The notes under the pieces are model-generated. The model had not been told where the DNA came from, did no database searches, and saw nothing but the letters and a program-made list of their open reading frames with translations. DNA of 19,277 nt from JBHOQX01 sp042408595 (GTDB taxonomy: Bacteria > Chloroflexota > Chloroflexia > Chloroflexales > Roseiflexaceae): the NCBI GenBank assembly GCA_042408595.1, contig JBHOQX010000089.1, positions 1 to 19,277 of the forward strand. The letters run 5' to 3'. The position numbers were made by a program, and so were the translations under genes. Positions 1 to 7,536 of this stretch are shown one piece after another; position 1 is the first letter of the stretch; every line of letters starts with the position of its first letter.

Positions 1-120
1 CACAACGAGATACTGGTCGGCCACGCTGTTCGGCTGCAGCACCAGCGGGTGAACGACCAGCCGGCCGAGGTGCGGGTGGCGCAGCTCCTTGCGCTCGAGC
101 AACGCGGGGTACGCCGCGTA
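1..120. repeat. Left copy of 120-bp terminal direct repeat
   Basis: This stretch is identical, base for base and in the same orientation, to 19158-19277. The match ends exactly at the end of the window, as expected when an assembler closes a circle and leaves a k-mer overlap. It lies inside the C-terminal coding part of an MmyB-type regulator gene, not inside an insertion sequence. Circular plasmid, circularised element and assembly loop are all possible. Confidence 0.95.
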
Positions 121-315
121 GTGCGGCCACCAGGCGCGGAAAAAGGCCAGCGTGCGCTGCGCCTCGCCTTCCCAGTCCACAGACAGGTCGCGCGCCGCCT
201 GCCCGCGAGGGAGCACGATGCGCTCAACTACCTGCAGCACGAGATGCCCTGGTCGGCCCGCACCGTGAGGCACGTGCTGAGTGCCGTTGCCAAACGACCG
301 GGATGGGTGGGGCAT
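1..315 (-). pseudogene. MmyB-type regulator fragment, truncated at its N-terminal side, runs off the window edge
   Basis: The minus frame from about 185 to 1 reads VDWEGEAQRTLAFFRAWW, then ERKELRHPHLGRLVVHP, which matches the C-terminal ligand-binding (MmyB-like) domain of XRE-family regulators. The open frame extends back to an ATG at 315, but the residues between 315 and about 190 look like nothing in that family, and the expected N-terminal helix-turn-helix is absent. The break falls where the transposase remnant begins on the other strand, so the 5' part of the gene was probably lost when that element arrived. If the molecule is circular, the frame continues across the junction to the stop at 19068. 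The family assignment rests on the conserved HPxLGRL and LVVY motifs. Confidence 0.6.
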
Positions 316-592
316 CTAGCGCTCGACGACATGATCGGCGGGCAAGCCTGCGCCAAGCGCTCGCCGTGGGCTGCTTGCGTCTCCGGCTGCGCCAACTAGC
401 GCAACCGCTGGGGCTGCACATCGGGATACTGGTGTGGTGCTCGTCGGACAGACACTGGCGCGTGCCCATTGGCTTGCGCCTGTGGCGACAACAGCGCGCG
501 TGTCGTGATCACTGTTACCCCACCATCCATGAAGTGGCTGAGCAATTGGGGATAGTGGTCGTCGTGGCGCACATGCCGGTGCAGTACATCTT
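205..592 (+). pseudogene. Frameshifted DDE transposase remnant (IS4/IS701-like)
   Basis: Two plus-strand frames together resemble the middle of a DDE transposase. The first gives LNYLQHEMPWSARTVRHVLS and GHLALDDMIGGQACAKRSPW, with an Asp in the LDD segment typical of the first catalytic position. A frameshift near 375-400 moves the match to another frame: GLHIGILVWCSSDRHWRVPI, then GLRLW and MPVQYI. The second catalytic Asp expected after VQYI reads Tyr-Asn, so the enzyme is dead even without the frameshift. Both ends are missing and no terminal inverted repeats could be recognised. The remnant abuts the truncated MmyB gene on one side and the 3' end of the CRP-family regulator on the other. 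Confidence 0.55.
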
Positions 593-1618
593 CTACAATC
601 GATCGCTCTGCGCTTTGCCAGCATGCACGGATACAGCAACCTCGGCGCGGGGGCGCAAGTGGCGCATCGACTCCCAGGTATGCAAGCAGTAGCGCTCATG
701 TTCTCCGCTGCCAACCGTTGTGAGCACACCGCGCACCTTCAGATCGCCCAACAAACGTGTGATCGTCGAGCGGGTCGCTCCCACGGCGCTCGCAAGCTGA
801 GCGTGTGTTATACGCACATCCACCAGCAAGCCGAGCACATGTGGCGTGCCGAACTGCTCGCCCAGGATCGAAAGAATCCCGAGGATACGCTGATCGAGGT
901 GGGCCCGCGCCTGCATGGCCGCCCAGGCCTCGATAAGCCGGACGCGAGCGCGTAATCGATCAGGGAGCGTCGCATCTGCGGCGGCCTCAGCCCATGATCG
1001 CACGACCACGACCGCATCGCTATGGGCGTGCAGGTGCAAACAGCAGGCATCACCGGGATGTCCAAGCAAGGTCTGCCCGACACCACTCAGCCCGAGTAAG
1101 ACTTCAGAGCCATCCTGATGGATCATTGTCTGAGCGATCACGCCGCTCGTAACATCCAGCACGTCGCCATCATCCAGGCGGATCGTATCGCCGCGACGGT
1201 AGCGTATCTGTCGCACAGGCTCTCTATTGGGGGCTCTCCGTATCGCGCCAGCGGTATGTGCGGCAAGCGTTACCTGAATACACTGCGCGAGCGCCGCAAC
1301 GCTCGTAGCACTGGGGAGCACGGCGCTTGCACCCGCCACATACGCCGAGAGGGCCAGCGCCGGATCATCAGCTGCGTTCCAAACAATCCAGGGGATCGCC
1401 TGCCGGCGAAGCTGCGCGCTGACCGCTCTGATCAGCGCGTCGGAGTCAAGCGCGAGAATAACAAGGTCGGGCTGTTGCGCGCTCGCGCCCTCAGCAATCT
1501 GCTGAAGCTGTGGCGCTAGCATGAGGGTGTACCCATGCTGGTACAAGCCAAACAACACATCAGGTTGCGGCGGCGTTGTCCCCGTAAATACGAGCAGAAA
1601 TGCCATACCGAACAGCAT
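593..1618 (-). CDS. CRP/FNR-family regulator with N-terminal receiver-like domain
   Basis: The 341-residue protein has three parts. Residues about 5-115 resemble a response-regulator receiver (PDLVILALDSD, then AYVAGASAVLPSATS) but lack the acidic pair normally found after the first strand. Residues about 136-215 form a cyclic-nucleotide-binding-like beta roll. Residues about 271-305 form a CRP-type winged helix (THAQLASAVGATRSTITRLL). A Cys/His-rich run, CCLHLHAHS (192-200), sits in the beta roll. It is the last gene of the biosynthetic operon direction but has its own promoter (TTGACA-N17-TACAGT, 1677-1649). No strong Shine-Dalgarno precedes the ATG at 1618; an in-frame ATG five codons later is an alternative. 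It probably controls the cluster; the signal is unknown. Confidence 0.85.
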   Translation of the reverse strand: MLFGMAFLLVFTGTTPPQPDVLFGLYQHGYTLMLAPQLQQIAEGASAQQPDLVILALDSDALIRAVSAQLRRQAIPWIVWNAADDPALALSAYVAGASAVLPSATSVAALAQCIQVTLAAHTAGAIRRAPNREPVRQIRYRRGDTIRLDDGDVLDVTSGVIAQTMIHQDGSEVLLGLSGVGQTLLGHPGDACCLHLHAHSDAVVVVRSWAEAAADATLPDRLRARVRLIEAWAAMQARAHLDQRILGILSILGEQFGTPHVLGLLVDVRITHAQLASAVGATRSTITRLLGDLKVRGVLTTVGSGEHERYCLHTWESMRHLRPRAEVAVSVHAGKAQSDRL

Positions 1619-1623
1619 TATTG

Positions 1624-1677
1624 ATACTATGTTTCAAGTATTGTGCATACTGTATCACCTCTGGCGACCTCTGTCAA
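1624..1677 (-). promoter_or_regulatory. Sigma70-type promoter of the CRP-family regulator with overlapping palindromic operator
   Basis: On the minus strand TTGACA (1677-1672), a 17-nt spacer and TACAGT (1654-1649) form a good promoter 31 nt or more upstream of the ATG at 1618. Three alternating half-sites overlap the -10 and start region: ATACT (1624-1628), AGTAT (1637-1641) and ATACT (1647-1651). They make one inverted repeat with an 8-nt spacer and one with a 5-nt spacer. The placement suggests repression, possibly autoregulation by the gene product. Confidence 0.6.
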
Positions 1678-1785
1678 CACGCCACCCTGAGAAGCGGTCT
1701 GAAAAGGGTGGGTCTCGCCGAAGGGCGAATGTTGGCAATGCTAACTTGACAGACGTTTGTTGTGGTACAGGCTGCTTTCGTTACT

Positions 1786-1839
1786 CTAGCCGTGTGGAGT
1801 ATATGACATGCCTAAACATGTGATATAAAGTATCGTCAT
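1786..1839 (-). CDS. Possible 17-residue leader peptide or small peptide
   Basis: Directly after the MFS gene, on the same strand, an AGGAG motif overlaps the MFS stop codon and lies 7 nt before an ATG at 1839. The frame encodes MTILYITCLGMSYTPHG and stops at 1786. The site layout is that of a translated cistron coupled to the MFS gene. A frame this short occurs easily by chance, and nothing in the peptide identifies it. An inverted repeat ACATG-N6-CATGT (1806-1821) lies inside it. The rest of the 231-nt gap (1619-1849) holds the regulator promoter and no other gene I can see. Confidence 0.25.
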   Translation of the reverse strand: MTILYITCLGMSYTPHG

Positions 1840-1849
1840 GTAACTTCTC

Positions 1850-3154
1850 CTATGTCGATCTGCTTTCCAGCGGGCCAGGGTGCGCACCTTTACGCGCCCG
1901 CAATGGCGAAAACCAGCCGATCAGCGCGCTGATGGCGACAACCACGGCCATCACCAGATACGTGGCGCGAATCGTGGTGAGCTCTGCCAGCACACCGCCG
2001 ACCGCCGCCCCAAATGGCGCACCGCCCCAAGCAATCATACGCGCTGTCGCATTCACGCGGCTCTGGAGGTGGTCGGGCGTGACCATCTGGCGCAACGAAA
2101 TGCCATTGATGATGATCAGCGTGTAGATGGCGTTCCAGCACAGGTACAGCACCGCGCCGACGACGAACGACGGCGCCAGGGCCACACCCGCCATGAAGAG
2201 CGGGTTCAGCATCAGGCCAACCAGCGTGATGGTTCCGGCCTGAAAGCGCTTATTGATGCGCGGAAGGAGCAGGCTGGCCGCCAGCGAGCCGAGCGCTCCA
2301 GTCGTGAACAATACTCCAATCCGGCTATCCTGCTCTGGTAGTTCGAGGGCGCGTATCGCATACACCACCAGCAGGCCGGTAAGCGCCCCGCCGGTAAAAC
2401 TAACGCTCACACCCAGCAGAGTCATGGCGCGTACCAGCCGCTGTTGCCAGATAAACCGCAATCCCTCACGAATATCGCCTGGCAGGTGCTGGGTGGTCGA
2501 TGTCCACCAGGATAACGGGGCTGGGTGGTCGCGTGTCGCCGGCTGCTCCTTTGCGGAGGAGCTAAACGCGCGTGGGATCAGCGCGAGTATCAGAGCTGAA
2601 ATGGCATAGCTGAGCGCGTCCAGGCTGATCGCCCACGGGGCGCCGAGCGATGCCGCGAGCAGCCCGCCTAACGCCGGGCCGATGATGCCGATCAGCGTTC
2701 CTGTCGTCCAGACAGCGCTGTTCGCGGCGATAAGGCGGTCGCGCCCGGCGATCGCGGGCAGCGCGCCAAAGTTGGCCGCGTCAAACCAGACAAACGCCGT
2801 CGCAGAAAGGAACTCCACCAGGTACACCTGTGGGAGCGTAAGCATATCCAGGGTGTGGGCCAGCGGGATGCTGGCGAGCAGCGCGGCGTTGACAAGATCA
2901 CACCCCACCATCAGCTTGCGGCGATCAATCCGGTCAGCGACCGCGCCGGCAAACAGGCCAAACAGCAGGTACGGCAGCACGCCCAGCGAGGTTAACAGCG
3001 ATGTCTGGAGCGCCGAGCCGGTCAATCCATACACCAGGAGCGGAAGCGCCACGAACGTGATCACCGAGCCCAGCAGCGAAACCGCGCGACCGGTGAGAAA
3101 TAGCACAAAGGCGCGATCGGTCCACAGGCTATTGGCGGCAGATAATCGACGCAT
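1850..3154 (-). CDS. MFS exporter of the MFS_3/EntS type
   Basis: The 434-residue membrane protein has about twelve hydrophobic segments and the family loop signature GAVADRIDRRKLM between helices 2 and 3, in the style of EntS and macrolide-efflux MFS_3 proteins. The opening RAFVLFLTGRAVSLLGSVIT is typical of that group. EntS exports enterobactin by proton antiport, and close relatives export many natural products. Here it lies 45 nt downstream of the second YcaO gene in the same direction, so it is the likely exporter of the modified peptide. The ATG at 3154 follows a G-rich stretch with only a weak Shine-Dalgarno. The substrate is inferred from position only. Confidence 0.88.
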   Translation of the reverse strand: MRRLSAANSLWTDRAFVLFLTGRAVSLLGSVITFVALPLLVYGLTGSALQTSLLTSLGVLPYLLFGLFAGAVADRIDRRKLMVGCDLVNAALLASIPLAHTLDMLTLPQVYLVEFLSATAFVWFDAANFGALPAIAGRDRLIAANSAVWTTGTLIGIIGPALGGLLAASLGAPWAISLDALSYAISALILALIPRAFSSSAKEQPATRDHPAPLSWWTSTTQHLPGDIREGLRFIWQQRLVRAMTLLGVSVSFTGGALTGLLVVYAIRALELPEQDSRIGVLFTTGALGSLAASLLLPRINKRFQAGTITLVGLMLNPLFMAGVALAPSFVVGAVLYLCWNAIYTLIIINGISLRQMVTPDHLQSRVNATARMIAWGGAPFGAAVGGVLAELTTIRATYLVMAVVVAISALIGWFSPLRARKGAHPGPLESRST

Positions 3155-3199
3155 ACCACCCGCTCGGTCGGGAATTAAGATCCGATGCTCAGTATTTAT

Positions 3200-4531
3200 T
3201 CAGGCATACGGCAGCGGACAGCGGCGCGTATACGGATCATCCCGAAGCGCCGCACGCAGACGCTGCGCGCCAAGCAGTGGGAACGCAGCGGGCATGTTGG
3301 CGCACAGCCCTGGCGCTACCACGCGAACAACCGCCAGCCCAAGCGCCTGGATATCGGGTGTTGTCACATCGACGCTGATCGGTCGCACGCCAAGACGGCA
3401 CAATCGGTCGAGATACAGCTCGCGGCTTCGTTCCAACGCGCCTGACAGTTCGTTCAGTGTGATACGCACAGCGGGCTTTAGCTGGTCGAGCACAAGCCCC
3501 TGCATAGTCGGATCGAGCGCGAGCTGGAGCTGGCACAGCAGATCGGTGACATCGCGCCAGTCAGCGCGGTAGCTGCGCCGATACGCCCGATCGGCCCGCC
3601 ACGGTTTCAGCGGGCCGCGCGGCGCTTGCGCGGCGCGCATCAAAGGGCTGTGCGGGTCGTCAAGTGTCGCGGCGACCATGTGCAGTTGTACCGCTTCGGC
3701 CACCGCCTTCAGCATCGCGTCGTAGGGGGAGGGCCGGCAGGCTGTGCCCAGTGTCAAGAATCCGGCCTGGCGATCATACACCAGCGCGCCCAGCACCGGC
3801 AAGTCGTAGGGGTTTGGGAATGCGACAAGCGTGGTGTTCAGCCGCTCCTCAGGGCCACACAGGAGCGGTGCGAGCTCCGGAGGCGGTTCGACGCGCTGAA
3901 GTGGCGCACCGCTCATCCATGCAACAGCCACGGAGTCGCGCTCGATCAGCTCTTCCAGCGCGGCGCATTCCGCCTGGGCGCGCGACTGTCCCGCCGCTAT
4001 GCCCGCGGTTATCGGTGGGTTGGTCAGCGGCTCGCCGCCGGTTGGCCCTTCCTTCCTGGGGTAGGTGACATACACAAGCGATGCGGGCACAAGTATTTCC
4101 CCGCCATCGAGCATATCGCGGCCCGGTGCCCAGCGGATCGGCAGGTGCTCGCCGAGCGGCACGCACGGGAACCCCGGCTGGGCATACTGCTCCGACGAGA
4201 ACAGACCGATCTCGTCAGGGGCGCACGCGCGGTAGCCGGCAGCAACACAATCGCGGTAGCTGGCGCGCGGCAGACCCTCTGGCACAAGGTTGCCACAGTA
4301 GCGCTCGATCGCCTCGCCAAGCGCCGCGCCCCGCGCAGCCATCGTATCCCACCAAGCGCAACCCGTTGCGCTTGGATCGCTTGGCCAGGCGCAAAACCGC
4401 GTGGTATCGGCTATCCCAGCGACCACACAGGCGATCTCCTGCGGCAGATGGGCGGGGAGCCGCTGCCGCTGGCACGACCGCACAATACCAGTGCGCTGGT
4501 CAGACAGCATGTCGAAGGTGTCCATACGCAT
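3200..4531 (-). CDS. YcaO-family enzyme, second copy
   Basis: The 443-residue protein is a stand-alone YcaO enzyme, the ATP-dependent family that activates peptide amide bonds to form azolines, thioamides or amidines. Nucleotide-site blocks are visible: GEAIERYCGN (72-81), SRAQAECAALEELIERD (183-199) and the KAVAEAV block. Its C-terminus, CPLPYA, keeps a short Pro-rich tail. In the first block the Ser seen in the neighbouring YcaO is Ala. The frame is open further upstream, but the ATG at 4531 gives the same N-terminal length as the paralogue (DQRTGIVR aligned with DPRSGLVR) and leaves a 31-nt gap to the preceding gene; an ATG at 4525 is also possible. Which bond it modifies cannot be told. 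Confidence 0.85.
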   Translation of the reverse strand: MRMDTFDMLSDQRTGIVRSCQRQRLPAHLPQEIACVVAGIADTTRFCAWPSDPSATGCAWWDTMAARGAALGEAIERYCGNLVPEGLPRASYRDCVAAGYRACAPDEIGLFSSEQYAQPGFPCVPLGEHLPIRWAPGRDMLDGGEILVPASLVYVTYPRKEGPTGGEPLTNPPITAGIAAGQSRAQAECAALEELIERDSVAVAWMSGAPLQRVEPPPELAPLLCGPEERLNTTLVAFPNPYDLPVLGALVYDRQAGFLTLGTACRPSPYDAMLKAVAEAVQLHMVAATLDDPHSPLMRAAQAPRGPLKPWRADRAYRRSYRADWRDVTDLLCQLQLALDPTMQGLVLDQLKPAVRITLNELSGALERSRELYLDRLCRLGVRPISVDVTTPDIQALGLAVVRVVAPGLCANMPAAFPLLGAQRLRAALRDDPYTRRCPLPYA

Positions 4532-4562
4532 CTCTGCTACGTATCGCTTATTCTTTGTTCTC

Positions 4563-5936
4563 TTATGTATGGGGCAGCGGCACACGTACAAGCTGGTCTT
4601 CGCGCAGAGGCGCTGGTAGCCAGCCAAGCTCAAACGGTTCATCATATAAGCGCCGTCCGCCGAGAAACGGAAACGCTGCCGGCGCATTTGGGTACAGCCC
4701 CGGCACGACGACCCGCACAACGCGCAGGCCGCACGCCCGAATGTCGGGTGTGGTCAGATCGACGCTGTAGGCGCGCAAGCCCCGTTCGCGTAGACGCGCC
4801 AGGTAGAGCGCCCGTGGATCGCCCGCCTCGACTGATGGAATATCGGCGAGCTGAACGGAGCTTGCGGGTGAGGTTATGCGTGCCAGGTACAGGTGCATCC
4901 GCGGGTCGAGATAGATCTGCGCCTGAGAGCCAAGGTCGATCACATCGCGGAAATCGGAGCGAAAGGCATCCTGGTAACCGCGATCGGCCCGATACGGCTT
5001 GTAGGAGCGACTATCGAGCACACCGGCGCTGATGCCCTGCCAGACATGCCCATTTGGATCGAGCAACCCCTGGGCGAAGATCCGTAGATGCACCGCCTCG
5101 ACCAGTGCCTTGAGCGCCGCCGCCTGTGGGTCGGGCCGGCACGCCACGCCAAGCGCCATAATCTGAAGCGCCGTATCTTCGATCAGCGCCCCGACCACCG
5201 GCACGCCAAACAGGGTGCGAATATGCATCAGGTGGTAGTGAATACCGCCCGAGACGCGGGCGACAAGCGCGGCCCGAACGGCAGGCGCCGAGGCAAGATC
5301 GATTCCGGGCGCCTCGCAGCCGCTCATCCACCAGATCATTGTCGCATCGCGCTCCATCAGCTCCTCCAGGGCGGCGCGCTCGGCCTCAGCGCGGCTGGGG
5401 CCGCAGGCGACACCAGAGTACATCACAAAGTTCGTCGGCGGCTCGTCGGCATAGGGCCCGGCGTAGAAGTTGACATAGACAATTGAGGCAGGTAGCAGCA
5501 CCGGCTCGCGGCTCTCCACATCCTGTCCTTCGACCCAGCGCACCGGAAGATCGCGGCTGAAGCGCACAAACGGAAATCCACGCTGCTGGTACTGGCGCTC
5601 TGAGTACAGCACAAGATCAGCCGGATCGAGCGCAGGAACGCCAGAACGCGCCAGCTGGTTGTAGCTCGCCCGCCGCAGTTCCGACGGAACGGCGTTGCCA
5701 CAGTAGCGCTCGACCGCCTCGCCAATCGCCGAGCGGCGCGCCTGTTCCTCATGCGAGAAGGCCGCGCCAAGCGCGACACGATCGGCCTGCCAGGGAGCGA
5801 ATCTGCGTGTGTCGGCCACATCGGCTGCGAACGAGACCAGCGCCGCGGGCAGCTCGGGCGGGTGGGTATAGCGTATCAGGCGCCTGACCAGGCCGCTGCG
5901 TGGATCGACAAGCCGATCGATATCTGGTTCATGCAT
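4563..5936 (-). CDS. YcaO-family enzyme, first copy
   Basis: The 457-residue protein is a stand-alone YcaO enzyme. It carries SAIGEAVERYCGN (69-81), SRAEAERAALEELMERD (181-197), an LKALVEAV block near 275-282 and a C-terminus ending VRVPLPHT, close to the Pro-rich tail that is functionally important in characterised azoline-forming YcaOs. The ATG at 5936 is chosen because GGAG lies 6 nt upstream and the codon overlaps the stop of the preceding hydrolase gene by 8 nt. It is clearly paralogous to the next gene (shared SVDLTTPDI-type and PAAFPxLG segments). With the E1-like protein of the same operon it is the best candidate for cyclodehydration of the single Cys of the precursor. Confidence 0.88.
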   Translation of the reverse strand: MHEPDIDRLVDPRSGLVRRLIRYTHPPELPAALVSFAADVADTRRFAPWQADRVALGAAFSHEEQARRSAIGEAVERYCGNAVPSELRRASYNQLARSGVPALDPADLVLYSERQYQQRGFPFVRFSRDLPVRWVEGQDVESREPVLLPASIVYVNFYAGPYADEPPTNFVMYSGVACGPSRAEAERAALEELMERDATMIWWMSGCEAPGIDLASAPAVRAALVARVSGGIHYHLMHIRTLFGVPVVGALIEDTALQIMALGVACRPDPQAAALKALVEAVHLRIFAQGLLDPNGHVWQGISAGVLDSRSYKPYRADRGYQDAFRSDFRDVIDLGSQAQIYLDPRMHLYLARITSPASSVQLADIPSVEAGDPRALYLARLRERGLRAYSVDLTTPDIRACGLRVVRVVVPGLYPNAPAAFPFLGGRRLYDEPFELGWLPAPLREDQLVRVPLPHT

Positions 5937-7536
5937 AGGGCGCTCCATCTTCGGGCAACACAGGCAACAACAGGCAGGTTGGCAGCGCCGTGCCGTAGCC
6001 AATCTGCTGCCTGGCAACCCGCGTCTCGGCTGTGGTATAGCGATCTGCGCCGGTCTGCAGATTCCGCGCATACTCGGGAAACGCGCTGCTCGCCACTTCA
6101 AGGCACAGCCGGTGCCCGGCCGGAATGCTGATAGCAAGCGGCTTGAGCGCAATGTTATAGCGCGCGAAGGCGTGCGGTTCCAGCGGCGCTCCACCTCGGG
6201 CGCGCGCTGCGTCGACAAGACCGTGGGTAAGATAAATCTGCCGGCCAGCGGTATCGATCTCGTGGAGCCGCACAACCCAGTCGGCGCCTGGCGCGTCGGT
6301 GGCGGCATACAGCGTGATTTGTGGCGCGCCGGCCCAGGTGAGCGGCACGTCCAGTGGCGGCGTCAGGTAGCGCGCCGCATCGGCCCGATCATTCAGATCC
6401 TGCTGCTCGACCGGCAGGGAGCGCGCCGGAAATGGGTCAAGCGGGTCGCTTTGAAACGAGTCACAGCCGGCGCAGTCAGGCACCGCCTCGACCAGCCGCC
6501 CGTCGCTCGCAGCGTACCAGGCCATAGGTCGCGTGGGCTGAGGCCAGGCATCAGTGTGCCGCCATTCGTTGCGCCCCATCACAAAGAAGCGCACCCGCAC
6601 GTCATTGGGCGGCGCAGCTTGAAGCACGCGCGTGAGCCACTCGACTTGCAGGCGGCCAAGCGGAAGGCGCGATTGCGGGCCAAAATCGCGCGCGCCGATC
6701 GTCGTCGCGCCATTGAAATCCAGCGTGTGCGTCCAAGGGCCGATAATCAGCGCGCGCGCTGGACGGGGCGTTACGCCCGAGCCGACGATCTGCCACTGAT
6801 GCAGGGTATGCGACACAAATGGATCGTGCCAGCCTCCGATGTGCATCGCTGGAATCCTCAGCTGCGCCAGGACGTCGTCGCGTATGGCATATGGCGGCGA
6901 GGCGTCCGGGCCATGCTCGATACGCGCGCGCCAGCCAGGCAGATCGGCCCATAGCCGCTCGGCCAGATCGACCACCGGGAGATGACTGAGCACGTCGGGC
7001 TGGGTGCGGTACATCGTCTCGAACAAGCGCGGCCGCTCAGCGCGCCCATCGGCGTAGGTCATCCACCACCAGGTGTGATCGGCCAGGTTCAGGATGCCAG
7101 CCGGATCGAACAGGGTATGGTGGCTGCCCATCGCCGGCACCAGCACGATCGCCGCGCACACCGCCGGATGCCCGCTGAGCGCCGCCGCCCATGCCGCAAA
7201 GCCCGCGTAGGATCCGCCAGCAACGACCACTTGACCGTTACACCAGGGCTGCTCGGCCAGCCAGGCGATGGTGGCGGCTCCATCGGCATGTTCGGCAGCA
7301 TAGGGTTCCCATACACCGTCAGAATCGTAGCGTCCGCGCACATCCTGGGCCACAAACGCAAAGCCGTGGCGCGCCCAGCCGAGCCCTTCTTCAAGATGAC
7401 GGTCCTTGCCGTAGGGCGTGCGGAGCAGCACCGCCGGCGCTGGCGAGGCGATCTGCGGGCGAACAACCAGTGTTGCGAGGCGTGTGCCATCGGGCAGCGC
7501 GAGCATCGTATTCGCGCGAACGAACGGCGGCGTCAT
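5929..7536 (-). CDS. CocE/NonD-type alpha/beta hydrolase (X-Pro dipeptidyl-peptidase S15 family)
   Basis: The 535-residue protein has the S15/CocE architecture: an alpha/beta hydrolase domain with the nucleophile elbow GGSYAG (Ser109), acid in IGGWHDPF (Asp238) and His in GPWTHT (His270), followed by a C-terminal jelly-roll region from about 330. RTPYGKD and QDVRGRYDSDG are also typical. Members cleave X-Pro dipeptides, esters or acylated substrates. The ATG at 7536 overlaps the upstream stop as ATGA and has GAGGG 6 nt before it; an ATG at 7563 is less likely. In this operon it may trim the precursor, whose Cys is preceded by Ala-Pro, but an esterase or epimerase-like role is equally open. 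Confidence 0.87.
   Translation of the reverse strand: MTPPFVRANTMLALPDGTRLATLVVRPQIASPAPAVLLRTPYGKDRHLEEGLGWARHGFAFVAQDVRGRYDSDGVWEPYAAEHADGAATIAWLAEQPWCNGQVVVAGGSYAGFAAWAAALSGHPAVCAAIVLVPAMGSHHTLFDPAGILNLADHTWWWMTYADGRAERPRLFETMYRTQPDVLSHLPVVDLAERLWADLPGWRARIEHGPDASPPYAIRDDVLAQLRIPAMHIGGWHDPFVSHTLHQWQIVGSGVTPRPARALIIGPWTHTLDFNGATTIGARDFGPQSRLPLGRLQVEWLTRVLQAAPPNDVRVRFFVMGRNEWRHTDAWPQPTRPMAWYAASDGRLVEAVPDCAGCDSFQSDPLDPFPARSLPVEQQDLNDRADAARYLTPPLDVPLTWAGAPQITLYAATDAPGADWVVRLHEIDTAGRQIYLTHGLVDAARARGGAPLEPHAFARYNIALKPLAISIPAGHRLCLEVASSAFPEYARNLQTGADRYTTAETRVARQQIGYGTALPTCLLLPVLPEDGAPYA

Noticed and set aside
1755..1778. Plus-strand TTGACA near 1755 as a promoter
   Set aside because: No acceptable -10 box lies 16-18 nt downstream and no plus-strand gene follows.
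3626..5032. Long plus-strand open frame of 468 codons
   Set aside because: It lies antisense to the two YcaO genes, is rich in Arg/Pro/His and resembles no protein; a shadow of GC-rich coding sequence.
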